In this document: piece by piece, positions 6,602 through 7,605 of the stretch | Position numbering within the stretch: the first letter of the stretch is position 1 | How the letters are laid out: each line of letters begins with the position of its first letter | Assembly (NCBI GenBank): GCA_945871455.1 | Contig: CAMBXJ010000204.1 | Span: 1 to 7,605, forward strand | Direction: 5' to 3' | DNA: 7,605 bases | From: Asaia bogorensis | GTDB lineage: Bacteria; Pseudomonadota; Alphaproteobacteria; Acetobacterales; Acetobacteraceae | The notes under the pieces: generated by a model | Databases searched by the model: none | What the model was told of the DNA's origin: nothing | Seen by the model: the letters and a program-made list of their open reading frames with translations, nothing else | Made by a program: the position numbers and the translations under genes

Positions 6602-6617
6602 TGACGGTTCATGACGG
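6602..6617. promoter_or_regulatory. Direct repeat TGACGG spaced 10 bp, possible regulator site
   Basis: TGACGG occurs at 6602-6607 and again at 6612-6617, exactly one helical turn apart (minus strand CCGTCA-N4-CCGTCA). The pair lies about 12 bp upstream of the candidate -35 of the operon, a position typical for an activator that contacts RNA polymerase. The regulator is unknown and chance occurrence is possible. Confidence 0.25.
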
Positions 6618-6667
6618 ACGAATGTGGCAATTAAGCAGCGCGGAATCGACGAAGACCCGCGTTTGAC

Positions 6668-6713
6668 GCCAGAGGGGGTGGCGCCAGAGGGGGTGGCGCC
6701 AGAGGGGGGGGGG
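6668..6713. repeat. Three tandem 15-bp repeats ending in a G10 tract
   Basis: Two perfect copies of GCCAGAGGGGGTGGC (6668-6682, 6683-6697) are followed by a third that diverges into ten consecutive G (6704-6713). Each junction forms the palindrome TGGCGCCA (6679-6686 and 6694-6701). The array begins 3 bp after the VOC gene stop, in its 3' untranslated region, and lies upstream of the operon promoter. It is non-coding, unlike the other 15-bp repeat in the window. It might act as a weak structured 3' end, or be neutral slippage DNA. Confidence 0.85.
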
Positions 6714-6716
6714 ACG

Positions 6717-7184
6717 TCAGGAAGCGCCAGGGGCCAGCAAGGCCAGGCGGCGGGCGATCTCGGCTTCGGTCACGTCTTCGATATGGGTCGAAACGTACCA
6801 GACATGGCCGAACGGATCGACCAGGACCCCCATGCGATCGCCGTAGAACTTGTCCTCCACCGGCGTGCGGACGGTGCCACCCGCGGCGATCGCGCGGGCC
6901 ATCACCGCGTCCACATCGGCGATATACAGGTGCAGGCCGACCGGCGAACCGCCGAACGATGTCGGCGCGCGGGCCATATGTTCCGGTGCCTCATCCGCGA
7001 GCATGATCCGGCTGGTGCCGATCTCGATCTCGGCGTGGCCGATCTTGCCTTCGGGCGCGGCCATACGCATGTGCTCCCGCGCGCCGAACACCCTGGCGTA
7101 CCAGGCGATCGCGGCGGTCGCGCCGTCGATGATCAGATACGGGGTGACGCTGTGATAACCTTGCGGGACGGGGGGAACGGCCAT
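6717..7184 (-). CDS. VOC (glyoxalase/bleomycin-resistance fold) family protein, 155 aa
   Basis: Small cytosolic protein of the vicinal-oxygen-chelate superfamily, closest in look to PhnB-like/YkcA-type members. The opening SVTPYLIIDGATAAIAWYARVFGA (residues 12-35) is the classic first beta-alpha-beta module. The second module has GLHLYIADVDAVMARA (83-98), GGTV at 102-105, and DRMGVLVDPFGHVWYVSTH at 116-134. Possible metal or substrate residues are His50 in GKIGHAEIEIG and His85, but the reaction cannot be assigned; the family includes metalloenzymes and metal-free binding proteins. Length is normal. The start is firm: AAAGGAGA lies 5 nt before the ATG at 7182-7184. The stop is TGA. It is separated from the operon by 180 bp with its own tandem repeats, and it diverges from the deacetylase gene, so it is probably expressed independently. 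Confidence 0.9.
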   Translation of the reverse strand: MAVPPVPQGYHSVTPYLIIDGATAAIAWYARVFGAREHMRMAAPEGKIGHAEIEIGTSRIMLADEAPEHMARAPTSFGGSPVGLHLYIADVDAVMARAIAAGGTVRTPVEDKFYGDRMGVLVDPFGHVWYVSTHIEDVTEAEIARRLALLAPGAS

Positions 7185-7189
7185 GGTTG

Positions 7190-7197
7190 TCTCCTTT
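7190..7197 (-). promoter_or_regulatory. Strong ribosome-binding site of the VOC gene
   Basis: Minus-strand AAAGGAGA, separated by 5 nt from the ATG at 7184. It is the best Shine-Dalgarno match in the window and fixes the start. It contrasts with the weak or absent leaders of dnaE and the third operon gene. Confidence 0.85.
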
Positions 7198-7258
7198 GGC
7201 TGCCCGCCACTCTGGCGTCGATCGGGTTGACGTGTAAGAACAATAATGGAACATACGG

Positions 7259-7280
7259 GGGCTTTTTCGTGATAAAGCCC
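7259..7280. promoter_or_regulatory. Perfect 7-bp inverted repeat in the divergent promoter region
   Basis: GGGCTTT (7259-7265) and AAAGCCC (7274-7280) are perfect inverted arms around an 8-nt loop. They lie between the divergently transcribed VOC and deacetylase genes, about 75 bp from one start and 105 bp from the other. No gene ends here, so a terminator is unlikely; an operator for a dimeric repressor or a leader hairpin fits better. No regulator is encoded in the window. Confidence 0.4.
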
Positions 7281-7314
7281 GGCATCGCCGACGCGCCGGT
7301 GCGATCGGTGCGGA

Positions 7315-7342
7315 TTGACACGTCGGCCACGCCCGCCATTGT
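7315..7342 (+). promoter_or_regulatory. Candidate promoter of the deacetylase gene
   Basis: A perfect TTGACA (7315-7320) is followed after 16 bp by CATTGT (7337-7342, three of six matches to TATAAT). Transcription would start about 35 nt before the ATG at 7385, leaving space for the AGGGAGA ribosome-binding site (7370-7376). A second -35-like TTGACG at 7227-7232 has no good -10 partner. Confidence 0.4.
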
Positions 7343-7384
7343 TCGACGCTTCCGCTCACCGCACCGCCCAGGGAGAACCCGCCT

Positions 7385-7605
7385 ATGCTGCCGCACCACG
7401 GTCGCTACCGATACTCGTCCATCGCGTCCCGCCCGGATTATTCCTGGCCGGAAGGAAAGCGCCTCGCGGTCTATGTCGCCCTGAATATAGAGGCCTTCGC
7501 GTTCGGCGAGGGCAAGGGATCGGCCATCGCTCCGCCCGACCAGTCGCTGTCGGCCTCGGTCTATTCGTGGCGCGACTACGGCAACCGGGTCGGCGTCTGG
7601 CGTCT
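7385..7605 (+). CDS. Polysaccharide deacetylase family protein, N-terminal part (partial)
   Basis: Only the first 73 codons are present before the right edge. The reading DYSWPEGKRLAVYVALNIEAF, followed by FGEGKGSAIAPP and then YSWRDYGNRVGVWR, is the characteristic N-terminus of the NodB-fold group that includes PuuE-type allantoinases and related carbohydrate-esterase-4-like hydrolases. In that group the RPDYSWP-G-RLA-Y-ALN-E and SW-DYGNR-G-WR segments come before the catalytic metal site, which would lie beyond the window. Members act on N-acyl or ureide-type bonds, so the substrate cannot be told from this fragment. The start is supported by AGGGAGA at 7370-7376, 8 nt upstream. It is transcribed divergently from the VOC gene. 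Confidence 0.87.
   Translation, partial: MLPHHGRYRYSSIASRPDYSWPEGKRLAVYVALNIEAFAFGEGKGSAIAPPDQSLSASVYSWRDYGNRVGVWR

Noticed and set aside
6624..7484. 286-codon plus-strand frame across the VOC gene and divergent region
   Set aside because: It is antisense to the VOC gene, which has a perfect ribosome-binding site and family motifs, and it overlaps the real deacetylase start in another frame.

Overview
This is a GC-rich window, most likely from an alphaproteobacterium. The GC-biased third positions, the DnaE type and the neighbours would fit Rhodospirillales/Acetobacteraceae, but that placement is an impression and was not tested. Nearly all of the window is coding, and all genes but one lie on the minus strand. 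Both ends cut a gene: the left end holds the N-terminal 215 codons of dnaE (minus strand) and the right end holds the first 73 codons of a polysaccharide-deacetylase-family gene (plus strand).

Layout from left to right: dnaE N-terminus (1-646, minus); a small secreted protein with a PEP-CTERM sorting signal (826-1407, minus); a gene-poor gap of about 275 bp; three consecutive genes of one probable operon, read leftward (6536-4359, 4331-3060, 3005-1683); a 180-bp regulatory gap with short tandem repeats and a G10 tract; a VOC/glyoxalase-fold gene (6717-7184, minus); a divergent promoter region; and the deacetylase start (7385 onward, plus).

The centre of interest is the three-gene operon. The proteins are paralogous in their N-terminal halves. 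Each has a cytosolic domain of about 130-160 residues with the same landmarks (LFAx, an aromatic pair near WY, a weak helical stretch, then a hydrophobic strand ending in W-G/A-x-x-P). This resembles, from memory, the N-terminus of the SrfA family. It is followed by one transmembrane helix, a short coiled coil and a proline-rich linker. The C-terminal parts differ: an HtrA/trypsin-like serine protease with an intact His-Asp-Ser triad and a PPAGG/PPASG repeat tail; a DUF2135-like beta-sandwich; and an unassigned beta-rich domain after a linker with 15 consecutive prolines. The simplest reading is a set of inner-membrane proteins that share a cytosolic partner-binding domain and display different modules in the periplasm. 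Function is unknown, and no SrfB- or SrfC-like partner lies inside the window.

The flanking genes (dnaE, VOC protein, deacetylase, PEP-CTERM protein) look like ordinary chromosomal genes with no evident functional tie to the operon. No tRNA, rRNA, CRISPR array, transposase or integration site was seen.
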